A stretch of 64,000 nucleotides of DNA from Flaviflexus ciconiae (GCF_003971195.1 NZ_CP034593.1:1116001-1180000); one strand, 5' to 3'. Shown: positions 9,520 to 18,417, counted from the first letter of the stretch. Program-made: numbers and translations. The notes: generated by a model from the sequence alone, not told the origin.

Positions 9520-11234
9520 TCCTCGGACTAAAAGAGCGCAGTGCTCTGAAGCGTTGCCTGGCGATGCTCGAGATCGACCGCGGCAAGTTCCTTCTCTCGG
9601 TTCTCTTTGGCTCCATGGGCCTCGGTAGCGCCATCGCCCTGTCGGCAGTATCCGCCTGGCTCATTGCTCGAGCGTCTCAGATGCCACCGGTGTTGGACCT
9701 GTCCGTTGCCGCTACCTCCGTTCGCATGTTCGGCATCGGCAAGGCCCTGTTCCGCTATCTCGAACGGCTGGCCTCCCACCGGGTGGCCCTGGCGGGAATG
9801 GGAAACCTGCGAACCAATATCTACAAGAGCCTTGCCGGCTCTTCGAGTTCCCGAGTTGCCACTATCCGCCGCGGCGACCTCCTTGCTCGCACGGGTGCGG
9901 ATGTCGACACTATAGGCGACACTGTCGTCAAGGCCATCCTCCCCGCCTGCATCGCACTCCTCACGTCCTTCGTTTCCGTTGGCATCGTCTGGTGGCTCTC
10001 CCCTCCCATCGCGATCGCGCTCATTATTTGCCTTCTCCTGTCCGGCGTTGTCGGCCCTACGGTTGCTGCGCTCGGTGCCCGCCGTGCCGAAGCGGACCGC
10101 GTCAACGACGAAGCCGAGATATCTTCCCTGTCCCTCGCCGTCCTCGAAGGCTCCGCCGAACTGCGTGTCTCGGGCCGGCTTGAAGCCATGGAGAACGCTC
10201 TCGAGGAAACCGAAGCCCGGATCAGGTCCCACCGCGACCGGTCGGCGAAGCCGTTGGCATGGGCGGCGGTTATCGACACTCTCGCCCTTGGTCTCTCCGT
10301 CCTGGCCGCGATCGTCATTGGCGTGGGTCAGATGGAGGCGGGAATTATTAACGGCATCGAGCTTGCCGTGTGCGTGCTCGTCCCGCTGGCGGCCTTCGAG
10401 GGAACGGCGGCCCTGGGCCCTGCCGCACTCGAGCTTGTGCAGTCCGGTCAGGCCGCCATGCGGATCAGCGATCTGCTCGGTGAAGAAGAGGCAGATCCGA
10501 AGCGGTCGGACAAGGCTCTCTCCCCCGTTATTGAAGCCAAGGACCTCGTTGTCGGTTGGCCGGGCGGTCCCGATGTGGCAGGTCCGCTGAACCTGCGGAT
10601 TGAGAAGGGCTCAAAGATTGCCGTTGTCGGCCCCTCCGGCATCGGCAAGTCCACACTGCTCTCCACGCTTGCCGGGCTGATCCCACCCCATGCTGGTTCT
10701 GCCACGGTCGGTGGAACGGAAGCAGCAACGCTGGATCGGGAATCGGTTTCCGAGGTCATGATTCTGATCGCCGAGGACGCTCATATCTTCCACACGACCG
10801 TGCTGGAGAACCTCCGGGTCGTCCGCAGGGATCTGACCGAGGATGACGCTCGTACTGCCCTCCATAGGGCAGGTCTTGGCGACTGGCTGGAACGGCTGCC
10901 CGATGGACTTAACACTCTTCTGGGCGGCAATGCCACCACCGTGTCGGGTGGCGAGAGGCGCAGGCTTCTCATTGCTCGCGCCCACGCCTCGCATGCTCCG
11001 ATCATTGCTCTCGATGAGCCGGGTGAACACCTGGAGCCGGAGACCGCCGACCGGCTCCTGGGTGACCTGTTCCAGTCGGACTTGGGCATCGTTGTTGTTA
11101 CTCACCGGCTTACGGGGCTGGAAAATGTCGATACCATTCTTTATTTAGGAGACAATGGCGTAGAGATCGGCACCTACGGCGATCTCATGGAGCACAGCCC
11201 CAAATTCCGCTGGGCGGTACAGGAGACTCAATGA
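9516..11234 (+). CDS. cydC: Thiol/glutathione exporter CydC, ABC ATPase-permease
   Basis: Partner of CydD in the heterodimeric exporter required for bd oxidase assembly. The 572-residue product has six N-terminal membrane helices (starting SVLFGSMGLGSAIALSAVSAW), then the ATPase domain with Walker A GPSGIGKST, signature VSGGERRRLLIARA, and Walker B PIIALDEPGEHL followed by the H-loop THR. The start overlaps the cydD stop (ATGA), showing translational coupling, and its own stop overlaps the next gene's start in the same manner. So cydD, cydC and the kinase are one unit. Confidence 0.94.
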   Translation: MILGLKERSALKRCLAMLEIDRGKFLLSVLFGSMGLGSAIALSAVSAWLIARASQMPPVLDLSVAATSVRMFGIGKALFRYLERLASHRVALAGMGNLRTNIYKSLAGSSSSRVATIRRGDLLARTGADVDTIGDTVVKAILPACIALLTSFVSVGIVWWLSPPIAIALIICLLLSGVVGPTVAALGARRAEADRVNDEAEISSLSLAVLEGSAELRVSGRLEAMENALEETEARIRSHRDRSAKPLAWAAVIDTLALGLSVLAAIVIGVGQMEAGIINGIELAVCVLVPLAAFEGTAALGPAALELVQSGQAAMRISDLLGEEEADPKRSDKALSPVIEAKDLVVGWPGGPDVAGPLNLRIEKGSKIAVVGPSGIGKSTLLSTLAGLIPPHAGSATVGGTEAATLDRESVSEVMILIAEDAHIFHTTVLENLRVVRRDLTEDDARTALHRAGLGDWLERLPDGLNTLLGGNATTVSGGERRRLLIARAHASHAPIIALDEPGEHLEPETADRLLGDLFQSDLGIVVVTHRLTGLENVDTILYLGDNGVEIGTYGDLMEHSPKFRWAVQETQ

Positions 11235-12907
11235 CAGACCCCATCGGTTACCCGATCATCGAGCAGACCGGACAAACCGGCGGGCTTTTTGACTCCGCAC
11301 TCGCCTTAACCTCACGACTCGACATCACCTCGGCTTTGCAAGAGTTTGTGGAGGCGGCACGCCGCCTCACGGGAGCCAAATACGCTGCTCTCGGCATTCT
11401 CGGTAGCCGGGGTGAAACCGTAGCCTTTCACTATTCGGGTATGAGTGTGCCGGACGCTGAGAAGCTCCCCCACCCACCCCATGGTGACGGTGTGTTCGCG
11501 CAGATCCCGGTGGATGCTCCCCTCATCATTAACGACATTGCCTCCCACCCAGCATTCGAAGGGTGGCCGAGCTACCACCCGAAAATGCAGAATTTTCTTG
11601 GTGTCCCCGTACGTATCCAAGAGCAGGTCTTCGGCAGGCTCTACCTTTCGGATAAGCAGGACGGCTTTAACGAGGCAGATGCATCAAACATGAGCATGCT
11701 GGCCTCCGCCGCCGCCATTGCCGTCCAGAACGCCCGGCTTTACTCCGAGTCCGAGGACCGGGCAAATTGGATCAGTGTCTCCCAGTCCATTACGACTGCC
11801 TTGCTTGAGGGAACCGATGAGGAGGAGGCTCTCAAGCTCATCGCCAAGAAAATGAGAACGGTCTCCAGGTCCTCCACCGCCCTCATTGTCCTGCCCTCGA
11901 TCGGTGACGCATGGGTGTGCGAGATTGCCGATGGTGAAGACGCCGAGAACATGATTGGTCTCGAGTTCCCACCCGATGGCAGAGCCCAGACGGTGATCCG
12001 CGAGGGCTCCGGCGTTGTCGTTGATTCCATGACCCGCACCCGCACCATGCGTATCCCAGAACTTCGGGGATACGGTCCCGCTCTTTACGCACCGATGATC
12101 GTTGGCGGCCAGGGCGCCGGTGTCATCATCCTGCTGCGCTCCCGCACCCAGCAAGAGTTCGATCTTGCCGATTTGGCCATGGCCGAATCGGTATCCAAGC
12201 AGGCCGCTCTCGCCCTAGAACTTGCTTCAGCTCGCCACGCACAGGACGTTGCCGCACAGATCGACGAGAGGGCCGCAATCGGTCGCGATCTCCACGACCT
12301 GGCCATTCAGCAGCTCTTCGCCACCGGCATGCAGATCACGGCAATCCGTGAAGATCTCGAATCGAAGGAAGCCAGCCCGGACATTGTCGATCTCCTGAAC
12401 CAGGCCATCTCTTCCGTCGATGAGTCGGTCAAGGAAATCCGCCACATTGTGCACCGGCTCCGCGAGCCCGACGCGAACGTTGTCGTTGTCGAACGCCTCC
12501 GCCGCGAAGCATCACCGGCCCGTACCTCGCTCGGCTTTGCCCCATCCTTTGTTATCAGCCTCAACGGGGAAACCCTGCCCCAGGATGTTGATGCTGAGAC
12601 GGTAGCTCTGATCGATAACATGATTGGTGCGGACATTGCAGACGATGTCGTTGCTGTCACCCGCGAGGGCCTCTCCAATGCTGCCAGGCACGCCAAAGCC
12701 TCATCCGTGTCCGTGACTGTCTCCATCGACCCTAGCGAAGTCAGGATCGTAGTTTCCGATGATGGTGTGGGCCTGTCCCCCACCCAGTCCCGCAGGTCCG
12801 GCCTTGCCAACCTGGCAGCCCGAGCCCGCCGCCACGGCGGATCCTTCGACCTCTCAAGGGGCGAAGACCGCGGTGCGGTCATTACCTGGTACGCACCACT
12901 CGACTAG
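11231..12907 (+). CDS. DevS/DosS-like sensor histidine kinase with two GAF domains
   Basis: Sensor kinase of a two-component system. Residues 20-170 form a GAF domain of DosS type (NFLGVPVRIQEQVFGRLYL), about 185-335 a second GAF, about 348-420 the HisKA_3 dimerisation domain with phospho-acceptor H355 in GRDLHDLAIQQLFATG, and 465-558 the HATPase domain (REGLSNAARHA; VSDDGVGLS). His116 in the YHPKM motif lines up with the region that carries the haem-ligand histidine in mycobacterial DosS, so a haem-based gas sensor is possible but unproven. Coupled to cydC by a four-base overlap. The DevR-like regulator lies 1.2 kb downstream on the opposite strand. Confidence 0.88.
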   Translation: MTDPIGYPIIEQTGQTGGLFDSALALTSRLDITSALQEFVEAARRLTGAKYAALGILGSRGETVAFHYSGMSVPDAEKLPHPPHGDGVFAQIPVDAPLIINDIASHPAFEGWPSYHPKMQNFLGVPVRIQEQVFGRLYLSDKQDGFNEADASNMSMLASAAAIAVQNARLYSESEDRANWISVSQSITTALLEGTDEEEALKLIAKKMRTVSRSSTALIVLPSIGDAWVCEIADGEDAENMIGLEFPPDGRAQTVIREGSGVVVDSMTRTRTMRIPELRGYGPALYAPMIVGGQGAGVIILLRSRTQQEFDLADLAMAESVSKQAALALELASARHAQDVAAQIDERAAIGRDLHDLAIQQLFATGMQITAIREDLESKEASPDIVDLLNQAISSVDESVKEIRHIVHRLREPDANVVVVERLRREASPARTSLGFAPSFVISLNGETLPQDVDAETVALIDNMIGADIADDVVAVTREGLSNAARHAKASSVSVTVSIDPSEVRIVVSDDGVGLSPTQSRRSGLANLAARARRHGGSFDLSRGEDRGAVITWYAPLD

Positions 12908-13152
12908 GAGCTCCAACAGAGCCGATCGCAAAATTGTGACCAACAGTTCCTGCGGTCCTCAATGAGCACACACAGTCGGCGCAAGCAGGCGCATTCGGTG
13001 CTAGCAGATCTCCTGAAGACTAAAATCAACTATTCCTTGTATCAAACTTCCCATCCTGGAATGTTGGTGATTAAAGAACAAGAACTTTCCGTGTCTGTAT
13101 CAATCGCACCGTTGCGGTAGACAATCACACGAAAAGTTGGAAGGTGTCCATC

Positions 13153-13314
13153 ATGTGGTTCCCTATCATTGCCCTGTCCATACTCCAGATGCTGGCCACT
13201 ATCGGGCTTGTTGGCGTCATCGCTTTCTTGCTCTTCAGGGTCTACAAGAATAGCAAGGGAAACAATCACGTTATCTCCCCTGCGACACCTAAGTCGCCAC
13301 ACACAACGTATTGA
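13153..13314 (+). CDS. Small single-pass membrane protein (53 residues), function unknown
   Basis: A 53-codon gene starting MWFPIIALSILQMLATIG with one hydrophobic segment (residues 4-28) and a short polar C-terminal tail rich in Lys, Ser and Pro. GGAAGG lies eight bases upstream of the ATG, and a GC-rich hairpin followed by a T-rich tract lies about 75 bases after the stop. I do not recognise the family. A possible membrane micropeptide; an opposing longer reading frame on the minus strand lacks such a start signal. Confidence 0.55.
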   Translation: MWFPIIALSILQMLATIGLVGVIAFLLFRVYKNSKGNNHVISPATPKSPHTTY

Positions 13315-13388
13315 TCAGTTACCTCATCGAGGGGTAGCGCAGGCAAACGCTCTCGGTGCGTGGGAAGATGGCGCCCGAACAGATTGAC

Positions 13389-13425
13389 GGGGTCGGGCTT
13401 GGAGTCCGACCCCTTCTACTTTCTT
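13389..13425 (+). terminator. Terminator downstream of the small membrane protein
   Basis: GGGGTCGG (13389-13396) pairs with CCGACCCC (13406-13413), with more partial pairing inside the loop, followed by a pyrimidine/T-rich tract. Orientation fits the plus-strand small gene. Confidence 0.7.
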
Positions 13426-13519
13426 GTACTGGCACCCCACGACAATCAACGAGCCAGCCGCGCGCTCTTTCGCACGATCATCTCATTGCTAATTATCCGC
13501 CGGAGAACAAAACCCGTCC

Positions 13520-13912
13520 TCACGTCTCGTCCGCAACAATCTCAGCTTTGAAGCCCGCAGTGTTCTCGAGCCAGCCGGCGTAATAGTCCGGTCCTCCAGC
13601 GTGCGGGTAACGCTCCTGGTATAGGGGATTCCATCCGTGGTCCTGAGATTTCGCCATGATGGTATCCACCCTTTCAAGTGTGCCACCCTTGAAGGCAAGG
13701 TGGTTAACGCCCGGTGCTCTCCGATCGTGTACCTGCCCGGAGAGGTTCGGCGAGGTTGTTAGCGTCAGATAGGCACCGCCAGCTTCCCAGGACTCCCCCT
13801 CCGACCATTCACTTGCTCGTTCGAAGCCCAGCTCCTGGAGTAGCCATCCCCATACGGCCCGTGCCTGTACGAGATCTGCGACCCATACTTCAACATGATG
13901 AAACCCTGCCAT
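13520..13912 (-). CDS. VOC (glyoxalase/bleomycin-resistance) family protein
   Basis: A 130-residue protein of the vicinal oxygen chelate fold. It starts MAGFHHVEVWVADL, with the first metal-ligand-like His in the opening strand, has a second beta-alpha-beta module starting GVNHLAFKGG, and ends with a strand carrying an acidic residue (FKAEIVADET). Such single-domain proteins are dioxygenases, isomerases or resistance proteins; the substrate cannot be told. It ends opposite the terminator of the small membrane protein and is followed upstream by the response regulator gene, with no sign of a shared operon. Confidence 0.8.
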   Translation of the reverse strand: MAGFHHVEVWVADLVQARAVWGWLLQELGFERASEWSEGESWEAGGAYLTLTTSPNLSGQVHDRRAPGVNHLAFKGGTLERVDTIMAKSQDHGWNPLYQERYPHAGGPDYYAGWLENTAGFKAEIVADET

Positions 13913-14091
13913 GTTCCAGAGTTTCCCATCCCGACCGAACCTGACTCAGGTGACACGCTATGCCGGCGATTCTTGGTTGTAGGCAAGTTGGCACTCCAGC
14001 ACTGAGCCGGGAAGCCTATCAGCCTTTAATTAAAGTACTTGGGGTGAGCCAGTGGCCCACCCCAAATGAAGTCATTGTTACGGTCGCAGAA

Positions 14092-14742
14092 TTAGTTTTG
14101 TGCCCGCCATCCAGCAGCACGCTGACCGGCTACCCATGCGGCAACCTGGGTGCGGCGCTGGAGGCCCATCTTTGACAGGAGCGAGGTGATGTGGTTCTTG
14201 ACGGTCTTCTCAGCAACACCGAGGCGGTCGCCGATCTCGCGGTTGGAGAGACCATCACCGATGAGGTCGAGCACCTTGCGCTCGGAAGGCGTGAGGTCGG
14301 CTGTCGGGTCGTCATGGTCGGCACGGCGCCTTGTAATGGTGCGCTCGTCAAGGAGAACGCGGCCCGCTGCCACTGCCTTGATGACCTCGGTAATCTCAGC
14401 ACCGCGGACAGACTTGAGCAGGTAGGCCTTCGCACCAGCATCCAGGGCCTCTGCAAGAGCATCGTCATCGTCAAAGGACGTGAGGACGATGGGGCGCACA
14501 GAGGGAGTCTCCACTGCCATCCTCGTGATGATGTCAATGCCGGTGCCGTCGGGAAGACGCAGGTCAACGAGTGCCACATCGGGCCGAACAATCTTTGCGC
14601 GGTTCAGTGCTTCTTCAACGGAGCCCGCTTCAGCAACGACGGACAGGCCGTCGGCGCGCTCGACCACTTCAGAAATACCTCGACGTACCACTTCGTGGTC
14701 GTCGATGATCATGACGTGGATATCTTCCTTGACTTCGCTCAT
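14092..14742 (-). CDS. DevR/NarL-type response regulator
   Basis: DNA-binding response regulator of 216 residues. The receiver domain (1-120) has the acidic pair in MIIDDHEVVRRGI, phospho-acceptor D60 in VDLRLPDGTG, and K110 in YLLKSVRG. A LuxR-type helix-turn-helix follows (about 148-208; LTPSERKVLDLIGDGLSNRE, VAEKTVKNHITSLLSKMG). The DNA-binding part resembles mycobacterial DevR closely. A TAAGAT box seven bases before the ATG suggests leaderless transcription. It is the probable partner of the DevS-like kinase at 11231-12907, although transcribed separately. Confidence 0.92.
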   Translation of the reverse strand: MSEVKEDIHVMIIDDHEVVRRGISEVVERADGLSVVAEAGSVEEALNRAKIVRPDVALVDLRLPDGTGIDIITRMAVETPSVRPIVLTSFDDDDALAEALDAGAKAYLLKSVRGAEITEVIKAVAAGRVLLDERTITRRRADHDDPTADLTPSERKVLDLIGDGLSNREIGDRLGVAEKTVKNHITSLLSKMGLQRRTQVAAWVAGQRAAGWRAQN

Positions 14743-14749
14743 GTGGCTA

Positions 14750-14755
14750 ATCTTA
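14750..14755 (-). promoter_or_regulatory. Leaderless -10 box of the response regulator
   Basis: TAAGAT on the minus strand, seven bases before the start codon, the same geometry as several other genes here. Confidence 0.4.
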
Positions 14756-14915
14756 TCCCAGCACGCTCAAAGGTGCGCCATTCTATCCCGTCCGATTTCT
14801 CCCGTTGAGACTTCGTCCAGAGATACTGCCAACTAACAGCGGTATGCGTCACCGATCCATGGGTGCACATTACGAAGTACCCAAAGAGTAGCTGGACGCA
14901 CCTCAATTCGGTCGA

Positions 14916-15179
14916 TCACAAACAACCCAGCTCGGACTTAACCTCGTCCCAGCGAGCGTTCTCGCCCTCTTCGGAAAGGGCTTCATCAAAGGCCAATATG
15001 TCATCGAGTTCTTCGGTTGTCTCAATAAACCGATCAAACGATTCAGAAGAGACAAGCACGGCCTCACGTCGCCCGTGCTTCTCAATGACTACAGGAGCGG
15101 ATTGAGCCTGCTGCACGACCTCAGCATAGTTATTTGGCACGTCAGATAAATCGAAAGCAAACATATTCAGATTGTGCAT
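14916..15179 (-). CDS. Phd/YefM-type antitoxin without a partner toxin
   Basis: An 87-residue protein with the Phd/YefM fold: residues 6-60 contain PNNYAEVVQQAQSAPVVIEK, then HGRREAVLVSSESFDRF, which match the DNA-binding and dimer core of the family. An acidic tail follows (TEELDDILAFDEALSEEGEN), normally the toxin-neutralising segment. Translation could also start at the internal Met 6 (15164). No RelE, Doc or VapC-like toxin gene is next to it on either side, so it is an orphan antitoxin or a free-standing repressor. Confidence 0.75.
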   Translation of the reverse strand: MHNLNMFAFDLSDVPNNYAEVVQQAQSAPVVIEKHGRREAVLVSSESFDRFIETTEELDDILAFDEALSEEGENARWDEVKSELGCL

Positions 15180-15403
15180 TGACTACCAACAAATGTACAT
15201 AACACGCATGAGCAACGTAGGCGCTGACAGGACCGACGCCAATACGAAGACGGGCTTGCTGGAGCCTAGAGCCTAGTCAAACACCTGCACCACGTACACT
15301 AATCCTCGCGGCTGTGAGCATTCAAAGAGCAGGAAAACTACCCTGACTGCCGCAGTATCTAGCGTTCCTTTCGACCGTCATCGACAACATTAATTTTCGC
15401 TTA

Positions 15404-15718
15404 CTATGCGACCTTCATGCGATCGTCACCGCTGATGAACTCAACGGTAAGTTCACCGCCAACGGCTTCTACGTAACGACGAATCGTGCCGATTCTGGCA
15501 GTTTCCAGATCGCCGTGTTCGATCTTCGAGACCTGCCGTTGCCCAACACCGATGCGATCCGCGACCTCGGCTTGCGTTAGTCCCGCTTTCTCACGGAGCT
15601 CACGGAGTCGAAAAGCACGAACCTCTGCAAGCATGCGTGCCTTTTCTTTTTCAACGGCTTCACGATCAACCGGATTCTCCGCGAGAAAATCTTCAAGACT
15701 TACAGACATGTCACTCAC
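15404..15718 (-). CDS. HigA-like antitoxin, XRE-type helix-turn-helix
   Basis: Antitoxin and autoregulator of 104 residues. The central helix-turn-helix is LREKAGLTQAEVADRIGVG followed by QRQVSKIEHGDLETARIGTI, the XRE/Cro fold; the C-terminal strand GGELTVEFISGDD is common in HigA-type antitoxins. The N-terminal arm (to about residue 35) is acidic and helical. The start overlaps the preceding toxin gene by four bases, so the toxin-first order is that of higBA systems. Confidence 0.85.
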   Translation of the reverse strand: MSDMSVSLEDFLAENPVDREAVEKEKARMLAEVRAFRLRELREKAGLTQAEVADRIGVGQRQVSKIEHGDLETARIGTIRRYVEAVGGELTVEFISGDDRMKVA

Positions 15719-16065
15719 TTACCTTTCTGCTTTCGTAGGTGTTCGTCAAAGAGATCGTCAGCCAGCGGAATATTCTTCCGATACCAACTCTTCCAGTTTC
15801 CAGATTTGTCACCTGCAACCAGGAAGATCGCTCGCCTTGCCGGATCGAATGCGAATAAGATCCGGAGCTCTGATCGACCGGATGAGCCGGGACGCAACTC
15901 TTTCATGTTCTTGTGCCGCGACCCCGTTACCGTGTCGACAATTGGGCGGCCGAGCTGTGGACCAACATCTTGGAGCAACTCAATCGCAGCAACGACCTGA
16001 ACCTGTGAGCGCTGATCTAGACCAGTCAGCCAATCGGAGACGAGTTTGAGATCGACGCTCCACAT
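15715..16065 (-). CDS. HigB-like toxin, RelE/phage Gp49-like family
   Basis: Ribosome-dependent mRNA interferase toxin by family. The 116-residue product starts MWSVDLKLVSDWLTGLD and has the characteristic Gp49-like stretch GRPIVDTVTGSRHKNMKELR followed by ELRILFAFDPARRAIFLVAG and the KSGNWKSWYRKNIPLADDLF C-terminal motif with the conserved Lys/Trp/Tyr residues. It is first in the operon and overlaps the antitoxin start. A TACAAT box lies six bases before the ATG, implying a leaderless message. Confidence 0.86.
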   Translation of the reverse strand: MWSVDLKLVSDWLTGLDQRSQVQVVAAIELLQDVGPQLGRPIVDTVTGSRHKNMKELRPGSSGRSELRILFAFDPARRAIFLVAGDKSGNWKSWYRKNIPLADDLFDEHLRKQKGK

Positions 16066-16071
16066 GAAACC

Positions 16072-16077
16072 ATTGTA
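16072..16077 (-). promoter_or_regulatory. Leaderless -10 box of higBA
   Basis: TACAAT on the minus strand, six bases upstream of the toxin ATG, with no Shine-Dalgarno. Confidence 0.5.
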
Positions 16078-16258
16078 GAATACGCAGGGTCTAAAAGCGA
16101 GAGGTTATTTAGCAAGAAGTTCCGCACCTGGCACGGCCGCTGGCAGTACCGACACCGATGCATAGGTTAACTTGCTAGAGTCCCAAGCATGATCCAACTC
16201 CTGCGCCGCGCACACCGATCCACTCGACACCCGGACGGGCACGCACTGCGGTGTGCAG

Positions 16259-17143
16259 CTAGTACCGTGCCAGTGGCTGGCAGATCGGGCAGAAGGTTGA
16301 GGAGCGGTTCATGAACTGAATCTTCTTCATCTTCGCTCCACATTTGAGACAGGGTTGTCCGCCTCGCCCGTAGGCGCGCAGTGATCGTTCGAAGTAGCCG
16401 GATGCTCCGTTGACGTTCACGTAGAGGGTGTCAAAAGAGGTACCGCCCTGCTCGAGGGCTTCACGTAAAACCTCGATGGACTGGGTCCAGAGTTCGGTCA
16501 GCTGAATGTAGGACAGCCCGTTTGTCTTACGGCGGGGGTTGATCTTTGCTCGGTAGAGCGCCTCATCGCAGTAGATGTTCCCCATGCCAGAAACAAGGGT
16601 CTGGTCGAGCATGGCGCGCTTGATCTCAGTTCGCTTGGCCCTGGTTCTCGTGTTCAGGTCGGTAATCTCAAGGGCAGGATCAAGCAGGTCGCGTGCAATG
16701 TGGGAGACGGGTACCGGGATCAGCGTGGAGGTGGTGCCCTTGCCTGCCGGGGCTCCGTCGTGGACCTCAACCAGGGAGGATCTTTGAATGTATCCGAAGG
16801 TGCGCTGGTCGATGAAGCGCAGGTGGGTGCCGTCTTCGAAGCGGATGAGGGCACGCAGGTGCGGGTGGGCCAGTGGTTCTATGCCGGGCGCGCTGACGAG
16901 AAGCTGGCCCGACATGCCGAGGTGGAAGTTGAGTGCCATCCCCGACATTTCGAACCACAGGTACTTGCCGCGCCTTGCTACGGCTTCGACCTGTGAGCCT
17001 GCGAAGGCTTGCAGTCCTTCGACATCGCCTTCTGAGCGGCGTACCGCGCGTGGGTGGAGGGGCGTGATCGTTTGGAGGGTTTTGCCTTTGAGGAGACGGT
17101 CCAGGCCCTCGCGGACCGTCTCAACTTCGGGTAGCTCAGGCAT
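16259..17143 (-). CDS. mutM: Formamidopyrimidine-DNA glycosylase
   Basis: Bifunctional base-excision repair enzyme removing 8-oxoguanine and nicking the abasic site. The 294-residue product has the catalytic N terminus PELPEVETVREGL (P2, E3), the H2TH region (LDQTLVSGMGNIYCDEALY), and the C-terminal zinc finger with CLKCGAKMKKIQF and CPICQ. All catalytic and zinc residues are present, and the length is slightly above the usual 270. The start overlaps the rnc stop by eight bases, a conserved actinobacterial pair. Confidence 0.96.
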   Translation of the reverse strand: MPELPEVETVREGLDRLLKGKTLQTITPLHPRAVRRSEGDVEGLQAFAGSQVEAVARRGKYLWFEMSGMALNFHLGMSGQLLVSAPGIEPLAHPHLRALIRFEDGTHLRFIDQRTFGYIQRSSLVEVHDGAPAGKGTTSTLIPVPVSHIARDLLDPALEITDLNTRTRAKRTEIKRAMLDQTLVSGMGNIYCDEALYRAKINPRRKTNGLSYIQLTELWTQSIEVLREALEQGGTSFDTLYVNVNGASGYFERSLRAYGRGGQPCLKCGAKMKKIQFMNRSSTFCPICQPLARY

Positions 17144-17867
17144 GGACGGCCTTGGTCAGTGCCTCGTAGCTCGCCTCCGCCGCCGCCATCTCAGCCTTGG
17201 CGCGGGACGTTCCCTCGCCCTCTCCCCAGGCCTTGCCACCGATCATGGTGGTGGCAACGTAGTGCCTTGCGTGGTCGGGGCCGGACCCCTCGATCTTGTA
17301 GGAGACGTCCCCGAGCTTTCCTTCGTTCGCCACCATCTGGATCGATGTCTTCCAGTCGAGTGCCGGGCCGGCCTTAGTTGCGTCAATAATGTAGGGGGCG
17401 GTGAGCTTTTCGACCACTCCCCTGGTCTTATCAAGCCCGACGGTCAGGTACGTGGCCCCGATGAGCGCTTCGAGGGTGTCGGAGAGAATCGACGGCTTGT
17501 TCCTGCCGTCCGTAACAAGCTCGCCGTTGCCCAGCAGGATAAATCCATCGAGACCAATGGTTTTGGCAATGTCCGCGAGCGGGGTCTCGGAAACTGCCGC
17601 TGCCCTGATGGGAACAAGCTCGGCTTCTGACATGTCCGGGTAGTCGTGGTAGATCCGGTCGGTCACGATGATCGACAGGACCGAGTCACCGAGAAGCTCC
17701 AGCCGTTCGTTGGTGGGAACGTTGCCGTTCTCAAAAGACCAGGAGCGGTGTGTGAGGGCCTGTTCGAGAAGGGCCTCTTCGATGTCTACTCCCCAGGATG
17801 CTAGGAGGACTTCACGGTCGGTCCGCGCCGGAGGGTTGACCTTCCGGCGCCCCTTCGAGCGGCTCAT
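17136..17867 (-). CDS. rnc: Ribonuclease III
   Basis: Double-strand-specific endoribonuclease for rRNA and mRNA processing. The 243-residue product has the RNase III signature ERLELLGDSVLSIIVTDRIY near residue 50, the second acidic cluster (LEALIGATYLTVGLD), and a C-terminal dsRNA-binding domain (WKTSIQMVANEG to AEMAAAEASYEALTK). An N-terminal basic extension (MSRSKGRRKVNPPART) is present. The ATG lies directly at the (frame-corrected) yceD stop, and AGGAG precedes it. It is followed by mutM. Confidence 0.96.
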   Translation of the reverse strand: MSRSKGRRKVNPPARTDREVLLASWGVDIEEALLEQALTHRSWSFENGNVPTNERLELLGDSVLSIIVTDRIYHDYPDMSEAELVPIRAAAVSETPLADIAKTIGLDGFILLGNGELVTDGRNKPSILSDTLEALIGATYLTVGLDKTRGVVEKLTAPYIIDATKAGPALDWKTSIQMVANEGKLGDVSYKIEGSGPDHARHYVATTMIGGKAWGEGEGTSRAKAEMAAAEASYEALTKAVHA

Positions 17868-18417
17868 TTCTCCTGTTCCTCCGCCACGAGCTTCGCACGA
17901 AGCTCATCGAGGGGGCTCGGGGCTCTTCCTCGGTTTCGTGGAAGTGATCCTCGGGAAGCTCCGCAAGACGCTCACCGCAGACGCTGCACAGGCCGGGGCA
18001 GTCCGGCTCGCACAGGGGAATGAATGGCATCTGACCGACAATCGTGTCCCGTACGAGGAATTCGAGGTCGATGGAATCGTTGACAATCAGGGGAAGCTCC
18101 TCCGCTTCCTCATCACCGGATTCCTTGAGAGCCTTGGCCCGGTTCTCGTAGAAGTAAAGTTCAGCCAGATCGGCCGTGCCTTCCTCTTCAATTTCCCGAA
18201 GGCAACGAGCACATTCAGACACCTGGTCGTAGTCAACTCGTGCGGTGACGAGAACACCTTCCGATACTGACTGGAGTGATCCCTCGATGTTGAGGTCTCC
18301 AACGGTTCTCACCAGGTCTGTCGCAAAATCGGGTGACTCGATGGTCCGGACCAGGTCGATCCGGGCACCTTCCTGTCGGCGCAGGTCCTGGAGCGAGATG
18401 CGGAATGCATCGGACAT
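17864..18417 (-). pseudogene. YceD/DUF177 family protein (probable single-base frameshift near the 3' end)
   Basis: Small acidic protein linked to 23S rRNA levels in E. coli and lying before rnc in many bacteria. From ATG 18417 the frame reads MSDAFRISLQDLRRQEGARI, then the zinc-binding-like cysteines CARCLREIEEEG and CEPDCPGLCSVCGERLAEL. After HETEEEP the open frame runs into rnc as an arginine-rich tail. If one base is added to the five-G run at 17911-17915 (plus strand), the tail becomes RAPLDELRAKLVAEEQEK and stops at 17864 in an ATGA overlap with rnc, which is what the family predicts. Either a sequence error or a mild frameshift. rpmF, often found between the two genes, is absent. Confidence 0.75.

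Noticed and set aside
13315..13388. tRNA-like stretch after the small membrane gene
   Set aside because: Some stem-like segments, but no canonical D-loop, anticodon arm or T-loop can be assembled.
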